Assembly (NCBI RefSeq): GCF_026627425.1
Contig: NZ_JAPNLH010000010.1
Span: 1-64,000 of the forward strand
From: Arthrobacter endolithicus
Lineage (GTDB): Bacteria > Actinomycetota > Actinomycetes > Actinomycetales > Micrococcaceae
Direction of reading: 5' to 3'
DNA length: 64,000 nucleotides
The notes under the pieces are model-generated. The model did no database searches. It saw only the letters and a list, made by a program, of their open reading frames with translations, and was not told the DNA's origin. Positions 18,847-27,590 of this stretch are shown here, in pieces (the first letter of the stretch is position 1; each line of letters begins with the position of its first letter). The position numbers were made by a program, and so were the translations under genes.

Positions 18847-19380
18847 CTATGTGGAGCTCTTCTCCACGAACAGGCACTCCGCGGGCCGGTGGTTGCCGGA
18901 CGACTGGCTGGCAACTTGCCTGCCGTCGATCGTGACGGTGCAGGAGATCTCGCCGGTGGCGCCGGAGGCATATTTGCCCAGCACCAGGACCTTCGTGAAG
19001 GAGGCGTCGGCGGGCAGCGTGAGTTCTTGGTCGAAAGGCAGCTTCACATCCTGCATGTCTCCGCCGTTTTCTTTGCCGTCGCCTGTCACTACGAGGGTCT
19101 TCACGAGTGCATTGGCATGGGCGCCCTCAACATGAAGGCTCACCAGGCGTCCCACCGGTACCGTCGACGGCGTGGGGTCCGTGCTTGGGGTGGTCGTGAC
19201 GTCAGTGGTGGCCTCCGCGGATAACGGCTTTTGGACCGGCGAAACGGCGCTGGGTGATTCGGCGGGGGCAGCGGTTTCAGTCGTGGAGCACCCGGCCAGC
19301 GACAATCCCAGCGCTGCCATGGTGATGCCGGAAAAGGCACTCACGGCGGACTTTCTGAGGGGTGTTATCGTACTGTTCAT
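18847..19380 (-). CDS. MmpS-like secreted lipoprotein
   Basis: 177 residues from the ATG before NSTITPLRK; an earlier in-frame start would put a charged stretch before the signal. A signal peptide ends in lipobox SLAGC (Cys about 31), followed by a Ser/Thr/Pro linker to about 78. The C-terminal domain has the MmpS-type pattern: LVVTGDG, a KLPFDQEL strand, then EISCTVTIDGRQV and a final Cys (AECLF), probably a disulfide. MmpS proteins partner MmpL exporters, but no MmpL gene is nearby. Function here unknown. Confidence 0.65.
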   Translation of the reverse strand: MNSTITPLRKSAVSAFSGITMAALGLSLAGCSTTETAAPAESPSAVSPVQKPLSAEATTDVTTTPSTDPTPSTVPVGRLVSLHVEGAHANALVKTLVVTGDGKENGGDMQDVKLPFDQELTLPADASFTKVLVLGKYASGATGEISCTVTIDGRQVASQSSGNHRPAECLFVEKSST

Positions 19381-20059
19381 ACAGCCATACTTGCCCACGG
19401 GCCGATGGAACGAAAATTGGACGTTGGCGCGCACTGTCTGTACCGGCAGCCAACGCCGACCCGGGCGGCGATGTCAGGGGAGTTCCGTACGGCGCAAAGG
19501 CAGGCGGTGGCCAGAATAGCTGCTCCGGCGTCGCACGTCACCGCGATGCCTGCAGTGAAGTCGCTGCAACTACCGTAGGTATTCGCATCCGTCGTCGCCC
19601 CCACGGGCGCGGGTCTGACTTTTGCTGGATCGATACGGCCGGCTCGTCCGCTGGCTCGAAGTGCGTTCCGAATAGGCTGAACCTTCCGTGTGCTGTACGG
19701 CAATGCGAGGTGGGCCAGCCGACCATGACAACGGTGGCTGAAGTGATGGCTGATCTCGAAACGACTAGCGGAACCATCCACTATTCTGCGGAGCATCAAC
19801 TGGCGGACGCCGTCGTGCGGCGTATCGTCCAGGCCCGGCGAGCTGAGATTGACGCAGAAGCCCGTTAGGCAAGTTTTGCTTTGCTCTCGGGTCCGCACCT
19901 GTTGCTACCTCCGCGGCCCTTGATAGCCGATCAGGTTGAGCTCTGTTCACCACGGAGCCAGCTTGCGTTTCGCGTACTACGGGCCACGTCCAGCTAGCCA
20001 AACCATAAACGCCGCCATTCACTGGATGGACCCAGCCTGTCGGGGTCATTCGTCGATCT
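19381..20059. other. Gene-poor left margin of the accessory region
   Basis: 679 nt with lower coding quality than its surroundings. Apart from one 47-codon frame listed separately, I see no gene, RNA or clear repeat. It marks the change from core genes to the accessory segment that follows. Confidence 0.4.
19725..19868 (+). CDS. Possible 47-residue hypothetical protein or gene remnant
   Basis: It starts MTTVAEVMADLETTSGTIHY and ends in a plausible amphipathic helix (VVRRIVQARRAEIDAEAR). No ribosome site is well placed (an AGGTGGG lies about 12 nt upstream). I do not recognise the family. It may be the end of a decayed gene. Confidence 0.25.
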   Translation: MTTVAEVMADLETTSGTIHYSAEHQLADAVVRRIVQARRAEIDAEAR

Positions 20060-21118
20060 TTAGCCCGCGCGGGTGCCGACGATCTGGGCGAGAAGTGATC
20101 GGCGATTGTGCGTCTGCGACTTTGCGAAGATGGACTTGAGGTGATCCTGCACGGTTAGTTCGGACAGGAACATTCGCTGGGCAATCAGTTTCGTGTCGCT
20201 CCCGTCTGCCAGCATGGCCAGAAGTTCTGCCTCGCGCGCGCTCATACCGTGTGCCAGGGCGAAGACCTCAAGACGTTCCTCGGGCGAGCTCGCCTCAAGC
20301 GACACTGCGATCTGCGAACCCATTCTCGCTGCACGAACGGTGATCCACGTGCCGTCGGTGAGATGCACACGAGCGCGGGCCTCATGTGAATCGACCTTTT
20401 GTTCGACCGCAAGTAGCTGAGCTGCCGCGTTATAAACGCTCGCCGGCACCGGCGGGAAATCACTGGCAGCCGGCAAGAGCGTGCGAAGCCATTCTTCCGC
20501 CGCACCGGTCTGGCTGACCACCTCGAGGTTCTCACTCAGGACAAGTACGACGGGTCCGCTGTCGCGGCGACGGGCCGACGGTACTGTCGAAAAGGTGACC
20601 GACTGACGCACACGAAGCCCACGCGTCAGCACCGGCGCGAGCTGCCGAAGAAACGTAAGCTCATCGTCATCGAACGCGTTCGGGGCGCCCCTGCGCCATA
20701 GGTCGAGAAACCCCCAGCAACCGTAACGATCGGCCATGACTATCGATGCGACGTCCTTCACCCCGTAGTCGTGGAGAACTTCCCTCCAGAGAAGGCTCCT
20801 CGCCAGATCTGCGCCCGTAGCCTCGACAAGGGAGGCAACCTGCACCCTGCGCGCAATCAAATCACTCCATCGATTAACCGCAGTCAGGTACTTGAACTTA
20901 ATTAGGGAAGGCAGCTGACCGAACGCCGGAACATCCGCATGCGGGTCGGAACCGACAGTCGTCACCGGATCAGTGAGCAGCCACACGTGCGCGTCAAAGC
21001 CAACCGCACGATGCAGTTCGCGTAGTACGTCGGTGCGAAACTTCCTGGCATCCGAAGCCGCCCCACTGAGGGACTCGATCCGCTCAAGAACGTTGGCGCG
21101 TGTAAGCTCTCTGGCCAT
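20060..21118 (-). CDS. LuxR-family transcriptional regulator with GAF-like N-terminus
   Basis: 352 residues. The C-terminal 65 form a LuxR helix-turn-helix (MSAREAELLAMLADGSDTKL then FLSELTVQDHLKSIFAKS). The first 180 residues look like a GAF-type sensor (FRTDVLRELHRAVGFDAHVW, GCWGFLDLWRRG). Such regulators usually respond to small aromatic ligands or act as dimers; the ligand is unknown. It diverges from a small gene at 21264 and lies upstream of the ETF operon, so it may control either, but no operator is proven. Confidence 0.82.
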   Translation of the reverse strand: MARELTRANVLERIESLSGAASDARKFRTDVLRELHRAVGFDAHVWLLTDPVTTVGSDPHADVPAFGQLPSLIKFKYLTAVNRWSDLIARRVQVASLVEATGADLARSLLWREVLHDYGVKDVASIVMADRYGCWGFLDLWRRGAPNAFDDDELTFLRQLAPVLTRGLRVRQSVTFSTVPSARRRDSGPVVLVLSENLEVVSQTGAAEEWLRTLLPAASDFPPVPASVYNAAAQLLAVEQKVDSHEARARVHLTDGTWITVRAARMGSQIAVSLEASSPEERLEVFALAHGMSAREAELLAMLADGSDTKLIAQRMFLSELTVQDHLKSIFAKSQTHNRRSLLAQIVGTRAG

Positions 21119-21180
21119 GTCTCGACAGTACGCCCAACAAAACCCCGGCTCGCGCGTTGAGATTGCGGCCGCTCACCGTT

Positions 21181-21210
21181 GAAAACATCCCAGAGGGCTG
21201 GGATGTTTTC
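21181..21210. repeat. Perfect 13-bp hairpin in the LuxR divergent spacer
   Basis: GAAAACATCCCAG and CTGGGATGTTTTC are perfect complements around the tetraloop AGGG. The A- and T-runs at the arm ends give it the shape of a bidirectional terminator, although the flanking genes diverge. It could be an operator or a relic of a rearrangement. Confidence 0.65.
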
Positions 21211-21263
21211 TGTCCGCGACCACACTTACGCTCAGAGAACACCCACTGGAGAAAGTAAGGATC

Positions 21264-21560
21264 ATGCCTATTCTTCGGATTGAACATCCCACTGAAGATT
21301 TCGCCACATGGAAGGCCGCGTTTGACCGGGACCCGGCAGGCCGAGGCACAGCAGGAGTACAGCAATACTCCATCTACCAGCCCGTCGACAACCCGCGTTA
21401 TGTGTTGATCGATCTGGAATTCGAGACGGTCACCCAAGCAGAACGGCTCCTAGCCTCAATGAAACAGGTCTGGAGCTCCGGTGCCGCCGGACCCGCGCTC
21501 GGCGGTGAGCCGCGAACGCAGATTCTTGCGACCAAGGAAGTCACACAAATCCTGGAGTGA
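21264..21560 (+). CDS. Small conserved hypothetical protein, ferredoxin-like dimeric fold suspected
   Basis: 98 residues, starting MPILRIEHPTEDFATWKAAF. The pattern (beta strand, then FATWKAAFDRDP, then YSIYQPVDNPRYVLIDLEF and a helix with a VTQAERLLASM core) resembles dimeric alpha-beta barrel proteins such as antibiotic-biosynthesis monooxygenases. That is only a shape argument. GAGAAAG is about 8 nt before the ATG. It diverges from the LuxR gene. Confidence 0.6.
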   Translation: MPILRIEHPTEDFATWKAAFDRDPAGRGTAGVQQYSIYQPVDNPRYVLIDLEFETVTQAERLLASMKQVWSSGAAGPALGGEPRTQILATKEVTQILE

Positions 21561-21792
21561 CGTCCGACAACCGTATGGCGCGGGACTTCTTCATCGTGGC
21601 CCGACGGCGTCAAAGTACAGATGAGCGCCGCGCACCCGCGACATCTTTGAATGGAAGCGGTTCGTCTTTGAGCTCCGCTCACAGTCAGGCCGGGCGCCGG
21701 GGCTGATCGGCCCGAGCCCGCACTTGCCTGCACGACACGGGCTTTGTCAGCCAGGACGGGCAGCACTTCCGTAGACTCGATGGGGATTCTGG

Positions 21793-21813
21793 ATGTCTCC
21801 TTTAGGGAGACAT
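21793..21813. promoter_or_regulatory. Hairpin just before the etfB ribosome site
   Basis: ATGTCTCC (21793-21800) and GGAGACAT (21806-21813) pair around TTTAG. It ends about 10 nt before the AGGAAGAG ribosome site of etfB. Possible operator, mRNA stabiliser or attenuator. Confidence 0.4.
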
Positions 21814-21836
21814 GCCCGCCACAGGAAGAGCCATCT

Positions 21837-22613
21837 ATGAAGATTGTCGTCCTTGTAAAAGTGGTCCCCGACACGTACGGGGACCGAAAGCTGAACCTCG
21901 AAACAGGCCTCGCCGATCGAGAAGCCAGCGAGGCAGTCGTTGATGAAATTGGTGAGCGAGCTTTGGAGCTGGCACTCACGTACGCCGACGCAAACGAGGG
22001 TACCGAGGTCGCAATTCTCACCTTGGCCCCAGAGAGTGCAACGCCAACGATACGCAAGGGGCTTGCGATGGGCGCGGGGTGCGCTATCCACGTCTCGGAC
22101 CAGGGGCTTAGGGGAGCGGACCTTGGGCTGACGGCTGGAACCCTCGCCGCAGCGATTCGCCGCCACGACTTTGACCTTGTGATCACCGGCAACGTCTCCA
22201 CCGATGGATCCGGCGGCATGATTCCCGCGATGCTTGCGGAATTGCTCGACGTACCGCATGCTACCGGTCTCAGCTCGGTAGAAATCAGCGACGGCGTGGT
22301 TTCTGGCTCCAGGCCGGTTGAATCCGGCGTGCAGCAGGTATCAGCGAACCTGCCCGCAGTGATCTCCATAACCGAGGCGCTTCCCAGCGGGCGCTTCCCG
22401 AACTTCAAGGGAATCATGGCCGCAAAGAAGAAGCCCCTTGAGGTGCTTACCCTCTCAGACCTAGGGATCATCGCCGACGATCCGGAGGCGGCGAGTTCGA
22501 TCATGCTCACGGTTGCAGAGAAGCCCCCGCGTGCGGCGGGCGTGAAGATCATTGACGAGGGTGATGCTGGCGAAAAGCTCGCTGACTTCCTGGTAGAGAA
22601 CCGACTGGCGTAA
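21837..22613 (+). CDS. etfB: Electron transfer flavoprotein subunit beta
   Basis: 258 residues from the ATG that follows AGGAAGAG; an upstream frame extension has no coding look. Landmarks: MKIVVLVKVVPDTYGDRKLN at the N-terminus, the nucleotide-binding VITGNVSTDGSGGMIPAMLA, and the C-terminal RFPNFKGIMAAKKKPLEVLT loop, all typical of FixA/EtfB. It takes electrons from a flavoprotein dehydrogenase as half of the EtfAB dimer. It lies 11 nt before etfA and heads an operon ending in a membrane cytochrome b gene. Confidence 0.92.
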   Translation: MKIVVLVKVVPDTYGDRKLNLETGLADREASEAVVDEIGERALELALTYADANEGTEVAILTLAPESATPTIRKGLAMGAGCAIHVSDQGLRGADLGLTAGTLAAAIRRHDFDLVITGNVSTDGSGGMIPAMLAELLDVPHATGLSSVEISDGVVSGSRPVESGVQQVSANLPAVISITEALPSGRFPNFKGIMAAKKKPLEVLTLSDLGIIADDPEAASSIMLTVAEKPPRAAGVKIIDEGDAGEKLADFLVENRLA

Positions 22614-22624
22614 GGGGCAACGAC

Positions 22625-23611
22625 ATGACTGAATTCCCTCGTGATGCAATCCTGGTTGTCGTAGAAGTCCAAGGCTCCGGTGGGCTCGAGAAGGCTGCGG
22701 CCGGACTCCTCGGTGCTGCCGCTGCAGTTGGCACGCCGGTTGCCCTGGTACTAGCCCCACCCGGCGCCGGAACCGCCGCCGCCGCGAAGGTCGCTGTCCT
22801 TGGTGCTGCGCGCGTACTTATCGCCGAGACTGCCGATCCTTCAGTCCTCGGCGTGCCGAGCGTTGATGCGCTTACCGCCGCTGTGGAGCGGGTCCGGCCA
22901 GACGCGATCCTGATTTCACATTCTTTGGACGGGCGCGACCTTGCTGGCCGTTACGCTGCTCGGTCACGTGCAGCGATTTGTGCCGATGCGATCGGGCTGG
23001 CGCGTGATGAAGAGGGCGTCGTGGCACACCACTCCGTCTACGGCGGTGCCTACAACGTCACGTCGACATCCACGTTTGGGGCGCCGGTGATAACCGTTCG
23101 CTAGGGCTCCATCGATGCCCGTGCCACGGCTCAGCCCGAGGAATCAGAGACCCTGGCAGTGACGCCCTCCGAGAAGCCGGCTGCACGGATCGACTCCTTC
23201 GAGGAGGAAGTCGGAGCCTCCTCGCGGCCGGAACTGCGTGGTGCCGCGAAGGTTGTCGCAGGTGGCCGAGGCTTCGGGTCGGAGGAACAGTTCGCACTCG
23301 TTGGACAGCTCGCCGATACACTCGGCGCTGCCGTTGGCGCCTCGCGTGCCGCGGTGGATGCGGGCTACGTCCCGCAGTCGCATCAGGTCGGCCAGACCGG
23401 GGTTTCCGTATCATCACAGTTGTATGTCGCGCTGGGCATCTCCGGTGCGATCCAGCATCGGGCCGGCATGCAGACCTCGAAGATGATCGTCGCCGTCAAC
23501 AAGGATGCCGACGCACCGATCTTTGAGATCGCCGACTTTGGTGTGGTCGGCGATCTCTTCAAGGTGGTACCCCAGCTGATCAGCGCACTCGAGGCTCGGA
23601 AGAAGCAGTGA
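22625..23611 (+). pseudogene. etfA: Electron transfer flavoprotein subunit alpha, interrupted by an in-frame TAG
   Basis: One reading frame of 327 residues, normal for EtfA, broken by a single TAG at 23102-23104. The N-terminal part (159 residues, starting MTEFPRDAILVVVEVQ) is domain I. After the stop the same frame continues [19 protein letters not shown] and gives the complete FAD domain: [68 protein letters not shown]. No frameshift, no deletion. The stop falls in the linker between domains. A GTG at 23159 could restart but has no ribosome site. So: recent nonsense mutation, read-through, a two-piece protein, or a sequencing error. Confidence 0.85.
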
Positions 23612-25368
23612 TGGTACCTCTATCTCCATCGGTTCGGCGGGGCCTGCCGCGCGTCGAGGGCGGTGCCCCCTGGCCTGCAGCAGGCCAGGCGCCCGCACGC
23701 ATTGTCGCGGAAGAGGCGGGAAACCCGTCGGCGGCTGATTCCAGGGTGGTACCGGTAGCTGACGGGCCACCCTCTGCCCCCGCTGCGCCAACCGCTGCTG
23801 CTGCTTCCGCCCCGGTTGCTGCTGCTACCGCCACCGTTGAGCCCGCCCCTGCTGCCAGTCAGGAGACGGTACCCGCCGCGGCGGTGTCCGCGCCGACGGT
23901 GAACGAAAGCGTCAGGCTGACGCTGCAGCTTCGCCGGGGCCTGCCCCGCGTGCCGGGCGGAGAGCCTTGGCCGCCAGCGGGTGAGGTGTCGGTATTACTG
24001 ACTCTGCCGGAATCGCCGGCCTCAGCAGCAACGCCAACCCCAAATCCAGGTGTTCCTGCGCAATCCGGGTCTGCAACGACGGCACTTGCGGCGGCTCCAA
24101 CCACCGCATCCGTGTCTGCAACGACGGCACCTGCGGCGGCTCCAATGACGCCACCCACCACACAGACAATGGGAAGCGTCCCGCTTCGCCGCGGGCTTCC
24201 CCGTACCGCCGGTGGCGGACCGTGGCCGCCGGAAGGATTCACGCCCGCGGTTATGCCAGCGTCTCTTGCCCAGGCAGCCACTGAAGCTGTTGCTGCAGCG
24301 CCTTCTGCGGTGATGTCCGAAGCCGCGGTGCCAGCTTTTGCCGCTCCCGAAGCACCGGCTGTGGTGAGTGAGGCACCCGCACTGCGTGCCGCCGTCGTGC
24401 CTCCAGCACTGGCTCCTGCCAAAGCGGTTGTCACAGACATGCCAGCGAAGGCCACAGCCGAGGCGAAGCTCTACCGTTCGCGGACCGTGACCCAGTGGAT
24501 CAAGTTGGTCGCGCTGCTCGCGGTCGGCGCTGTCGCTGCAGCAGGGATTCTTGTGCTCGCCGCGCGGGGTGTGACGACACTGCCGGGCGTGCCAGAGTTC
24601 CTCCAGCGGTACCCAGGGTCGTATCAGCTGCCCGATACGACCCAGTCCGGCTTCCCATGGTGGGCGCAGTGGGCACATTTCATGAACATCTTTCTGATCG
24701 TGCTTATAATCCGCTCCGGCTATCAGGTGCGCAGTCAGCAGAAGCCGCCAGCGTTCTGGACGCCGAAGCGCGGTGGCAAGAAAATCAGCATCAACCTGTG
24801 GCTGCATCAGTCGCTGGACATTCTGTGGTTGGTCACCGGATTCATCTTTGTGCTGCTGTTGTTCGCATCCGGTCACTGGATACGAATCGTACCGACCAGT
24901 TGGGAGGCGGTTCCGAACGCGCTCTCCGCGCTCCTGCAATACATGACGCTGGACTGGCCCGTGGAGAGCGGCTGGGTGAACTACAACAGCCTGCAGCAGA
25001 TTATGTACTTCATCGTGGTCTTCATTGCGGCCCCGCTCGCGGCGATCACGGGTGTGCGCATGAGCGAGTTCTGGCCGAAGAACGCGAAGACGGTGAATAA
25101 GATCTACCCGGTGGAGGTCGCGCGCGCGATTCATTTTCCGACAATGTTGTTTTTCGTGCTGTTCATCCTCATCCACGTGTTCCTGGTCTTTGCCACGGGT
25201 GCACTGCGCAACTTGAACCACATGTTCGGCGGCACCGACCTGGTGAACTGGGTGGGGTTCTGGCTCTTCGCGGCCGCAATCGCTATCACTGCGGCTGGGT
25301 GGTATGCCGCCCGCCCGCTCCTGCTCGCGCCAATCGCGAAGCAGTTCGGGCAGGTGAGCAGCCGCTAG
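23611..25368 (+). CDS. Cytochrome b561-like membrane protein with three RRGLPR-GG-PWP repeats
   Basis: 585 residues; the ATG shares a base with the etfA stop (a GTG three bases earlier is possible) and follows GGAAGAAG, so it is coupled to etfA. Residues 1-290 are Ala/Pro-rich and carry [28 protein letters not shown] and [14 protein letters not shown] at about 9, 108 and 192. Residues 294-575 hold about six membrane helices with His in [23 protein letters not shown] and LIHVFLVF, suitable for two b haems as in cytochrome b561 or the formate/thiosulfate dehydrogenase gamma subunit. A membrane acceptor or donor for the adjacent ETF is inferred. Confidence 0.82.
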   Translation: MVPLSPSVRRGLPRVEGGAPWPAAGQAPARIVAEEAGNPSAADSRVVPVADGPPSAPAAPTAAAASAPVAAATATVEPAPAASQETVPAAAVSAPTVNESVRLTLQLRRGLPRVPGGEPWPPAGEVSVLLTLPESPASAATPTPNPGVPAQSGSATTALAAAPTTASVSATTAPAAAPMTPPTTQTMGSVPLRRGLPRTAGGGPWPPEGFTPAVMPASLAQAATEAVAAAPSAVMSEAAVPAFAAPEAPAVVSEAPALRAAVVPPALAPAKAVVTDMPAKATAEAKLYRSRTVTQWIKLVALLAVGAVAAAGILVLAARGVTTLPGVPEFLQRYPGSYQLPDTTQSGFPWWAQWAHFMNIFLIVLIIRSGYQVRSQQKPPAFWTPKRGGKKISINLWLHQSLDILWLVTGFIFVLLLFASGHWIRIVPTSWEAVPNALSALLQYMTLDWPVESGWVNYNSLQQIMYFIVVFIAAPLAAITGVRMSEFWPKNAKTVNKIYPVEVARAIHFPTMLFFVLFILIHVFLVFATGALRNLNHMFGGTDLVNWVGFWLFAAAIAITAAGWYAARPLLLAPIAKQFGQVSSR

Positions 25369-25516
25369 GCTTGGCGACTGCACGGGGGAGGGCCTGGCCA
25401 CGCGCAGCCAGGCGGTCTGGGACGCGAAAGTCATGGCGTGGTTTCGTACCCGTAGGCTCAGGCGCGCGGGTACATCGAGGTGGCAGGTTGTGCTTCGGGC
25501 GGAAGTGGACCCACGA

Positions 25517-25586
25517 CCAAGAGAAACTCAGGACTCTCATGCCAACAGTCTTCGTTGTCCGTAAAAAACCGTGTACTTTCGGGGGG
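25517..25586 (+). repeat. Direct repeat A, left copy
   Basis: About 70 nt beginning CCAAGAGAA and containing CCAACAGTCT and AAAAAACC; roughly three quarters identical to 29945-30014, same orientation. Probably an attachment-site-derived duplication. Confidence 0.7.
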
Positions 25587-25633
25587 ATTCCAGGACGACG
25601 GGGTCCCTTTGGCATGCCAACAATTGGCGTTGG

Positions 25634-25663
25634 TTTTCGTTCAAAAACGTGAGTAAAACGTGA
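25634..25663 (+). repeat. Direct repeat B, left copy
   Basis: Thirty nucleotides identical to 29828-29857, starting TTTTCGTTCAAAAACGTGAG. It contains two AAAACGTGA units 11 nt apart. Such short repeats near element ends resemble the arm-type sites of tyrosine recombinases (inference). Confidence 0.85.
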
Positions 25664-26102
25664 CGAGGCTCTTCAGCGTAGCGCCGGAGCTGCCGTTTGA
25701 TGGCGTTTGCAGGTTCGTCGACATCGTGGACGGCATGCCACCGGGTGTGAAATGACGGATGTCGTGTGTCAATGCACTTCGTTGTTCGGGGGGTGATTTT
25801 GGTCCGGCCGGCAAACGGCCAGCTGCGGTTGTGAAACTTGCAAATGGGTGACCTTTTGTTAGGCGATTGGAGCATTACCTACCTTAAATTGGTGGCTATT
25901 TGCGCTAACTATCCATCTCTCCGGGCCTGAATATGGATGATTTTCCTGAGCCAAACTGCGAACCTTTGAATGACTGCGGGACACGAGAAAGTGCGAGCGT
26001 TTGGTTTGCTAGGGGTCCAACAAGTCGAGGAGGGCACCGGCTTGTTACAACCCTTGAGTTATATGCCTTAGGTGTTGGCGCGGGCCGCAGCTTGGCCGAC
26101 CT

Positions 26103-26333
26103 TTGGTGGACACGGTGGTGCGGTCGCGACACAAGAACATGAAGGAACTACGGCCAGGGTCCAGTGGCCGGTCGGAGCTGCGGGTGTTGTTTGCCTTTGA
26201 TCCGCAGCGCCAGGCGATCTTGCTCGTGGCCGGGGACAAGGCCGGGAACTGGTCAAAGTGGTACATGAAAAACATTCCGATCGCTGATGACCTATTCGAC
26301 GGCCACTTGAATACTTTGAAGGGAGAACCGTGA
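26103..26333 (+). pseudogene. HigB/RelE-type toxin, N-terminally truncated and frameshifted
   Basis: The readable frame gives 76 residues from a TTG: RHKNMKELRPGSSGRSELRV, LFAFDPQRQAILLVAGDKAG and NIPIADDLFDGHL, the C-terminal two thirds of a phage-derived Gp49-like/HigB ribonuclease toxin, normally about 110-120 residues. Upstream, GPQLGRPLVDT continues the family in frame to about 26082, then a stop; a matching VTTLELYAL lies in a neighbouring frame. So the first strands and helices are lost or shifted. The stop overlaps the antitoxin start (TGATG). Confidence 0.75.
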
Positions 26334-26638
26334 TGGCAATGTCCATGGAGGAGATGCTGGCGAAGCGTCCCGTTGACCGGGTGGTCGTGGAGGAACATAA
26401 GAAGCGCATGCTCGATGAAGTCCGCGCCTACCGCCTGCGTGAACTGCGCGAGGCATTCGAGCTGACGCAGGTCCAGCTCGCCGGTCGTCTGCAGGTCACG
26501 CAGAACCGGGTGTCCCGGATTGAGCACGGTGACGTCGACGGTGCCCAGGTCGACACGCTGCGCAAATATGTTGAAGCCATCGGTGGCACGTTGCGCATCG
26601 AAGTCGAGCTCGGCGACGAACGCATCCAAATCGGCTAA
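26333..26638 (+). CDS. XRE-family antitoxin (HigA-like)
   Basis: 101 residues from the ATG after GGGAG. A helix-turn-helix of the XRE type sits at about residues 40-72 (ELTQVQLAGRLQVTQNRVSR then IEHGDVDGAQVDTLRKYVEA), followed by a short IGGTLRIEVEL strand, as in antitoxins paired with Gp49-like toxins. Intact, although its toxin appears inactive. It would repress the pair's promoter and neutralise related toxins. Confidence 0.85.
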   Translation: MAMSMEEMLAKRPVDRVVVEEHKKRMLDEVRAYRLRELREAFELTQVQLAGRLQVTQNRVSRIEHGDVDGAQVDTLRKYVEAIGGTLRIEVELGDERIQIG

Positions 26639-26990
26639 ATTTTCGATTGTCAGGTGCGGGTGAGCCCCAGAGCTGCCGGTGCAACCGGAGCCCGAGCAGT
26701 TTCGTCTGGGACCGTACTCGCTGACAGGGATCGATCCTACCGTGCCCAACGACTGAAACCGTGGCAAGATCCGTCCCATATAGGGTCCGCGGGATTCTAT
26801 CGATCGAAGCAACACCTATTTTAAGGTGATTCGATATGCATTTGAGTTCTTCTTCTCCAACATGCATCAGGTTTTTGGCTTCATTTAAGCATGGACATGG
26901 TCTCAAGCCTTAATGCAATGGCGTTCCGGCAGAACTTATTTATATTTTCGAGATCCAGCGACCCGTGCCCGTGCCGATGAAATATCGAGG
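26639..26990. other. AT-rich spacer between the antitoxin and marR
   Basis: 352 nt with no gene. It is notably AT-rich between about 26810 and 26960, with a small CACCT/GGTG hairpin near 26812, unlike the core chromosome. Confidence 0.45.
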
Positions 26991-27500
26991 TTAGTCAGTG
27001 TCGGAAGAGTGGGTGCTTATTGTCCGCCAACTCTCCTGCTCCCGAATCGCGTGTTGGATCCGAAGACTGATATCGCGCAGCTGACCCCGTTGGGCGGTCG
27101 TGAGAGGCTCTAAGACTAATTTCGTGACGGTCCGAGAATGCACGGGAGTGGCCTTTTCGACCATCGCAAGCCCGGCCTCGGTCAGGGAGGCCAAGGTCGA
27201 CCGCCCATCCAATGGGTCACGACTGCGCTGCACCCAACCGCGACCCTCAATCCGCGATACTGCTCGAGAGAGCCTAGAAAGCGAGCTATTGGCATAGCCG
27301 GCCAGGACAGTCATCCCCAGCGTCTGGTTCGGCGCGTCAGCCAAGGCGAAGAGGATTCCGTACTCGAAGTGCGTGAGGTCGAAATCACGAACCAAAGGCG
27401 CATCGAGTGCGGCAGGCAGCCATTCCAATACCGTCGCAAGAGCTGCCCACGACGTGAGGTTATCTCCCTTGAGGAGGTTTGGGACGCTGGAATAAGTCAT
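26991..27500 (-). CDS. MarR-family transcriptional repressor
   Basis: 169 residues. The winged helix is visible in LTHFEYGILFALADAPNQTL, NSSLSRLSRAVSRIEGRGWV and RDPLDGRSTLASLTEAGLAM. MarR proteins bind palindromes as dimers and release them on binding phenolic or oxidised ligands. It diverges from an SDR gene across a 90-nt spacer containing three palindromes, so it very likely controls itself and the SDR. Confidence 0.88.
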   Translation of the reverse strand: MTYSSVPNLLKGDNLTSWAALATVLEWLPAALDAPLVRDFDLTHFEYGILFALADAPNQTLGMTVLAGYANSSLSRLSRAVSRIEGRGWVQRSRDPLDGRSTLASLTEAGLAMVEKATPVHSRTVTKLVLEPLTTAQRGQLRDISLRIQHAIREQESWRTISTHSSDTD

Positions 27501-27569
27501 GTATACAGGTTACCTGTTTACTTGACTGGGCAAACAACTTTGACTATTCTTACTTGACTGAGCAAGTAA
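27501..27569. promoter_or_regulatory. SDR promoter with MarR operators
   Basis: On the plus strand TTGACT (27522-27527), 17 nt and TATTCT (27545-27550) form a good sigma-A promoter. Three palindromes surround it: GTATACAGGT/ACCTGTTTAC (27501-27521, 9 of 10 pairs), TTTACTTG..CAAACAA (27517-27537, over the -35) and the perfect TTACTTG-N6-CAAGTAA (27550-27569, at the -10 and start). The last two are about 32 bp apart, three helical turns. The first overlaps the marR start. Confidence 0.75.
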
Positions 27570-27590
27570 TAATGAGAGGTTAAAACGACC

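Larger units (their letters stand above)
25369..26102. other. Left repeat-bearing margin of the integrated module
   Basis: 734 nt without an intact gene. It holds the first copies of the two direct repeats described separately. The right end carries the frameshifted start of the toxin gene: GPQLGRPLVD is in frame with the toxin from about 26082, while a VTTLELYALG stretch just before lies in another frame. Confidence 0.5.

Noticed and set aside
18543-18935. 130-codon plus-strand frame after the metallo-hydrolase
   Set aside because: Arg/Gly/Ala-rich, no ribosome site, and runs into the antisense of the MmpS-like gene.
24022-25434. 470-codon frame opposite the cytochrome b gene
   Set aside because: His/Arg-rich shadow of the Ala/Pro arm and membrane helices on the other strand.
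25933-26142. 69-codon frame before the toxin as a separate gene
   Set aside because: Only its VTTLELYALG part resembles the toxin's missing helix; it is better read as part of the frameshifted toxin gene.
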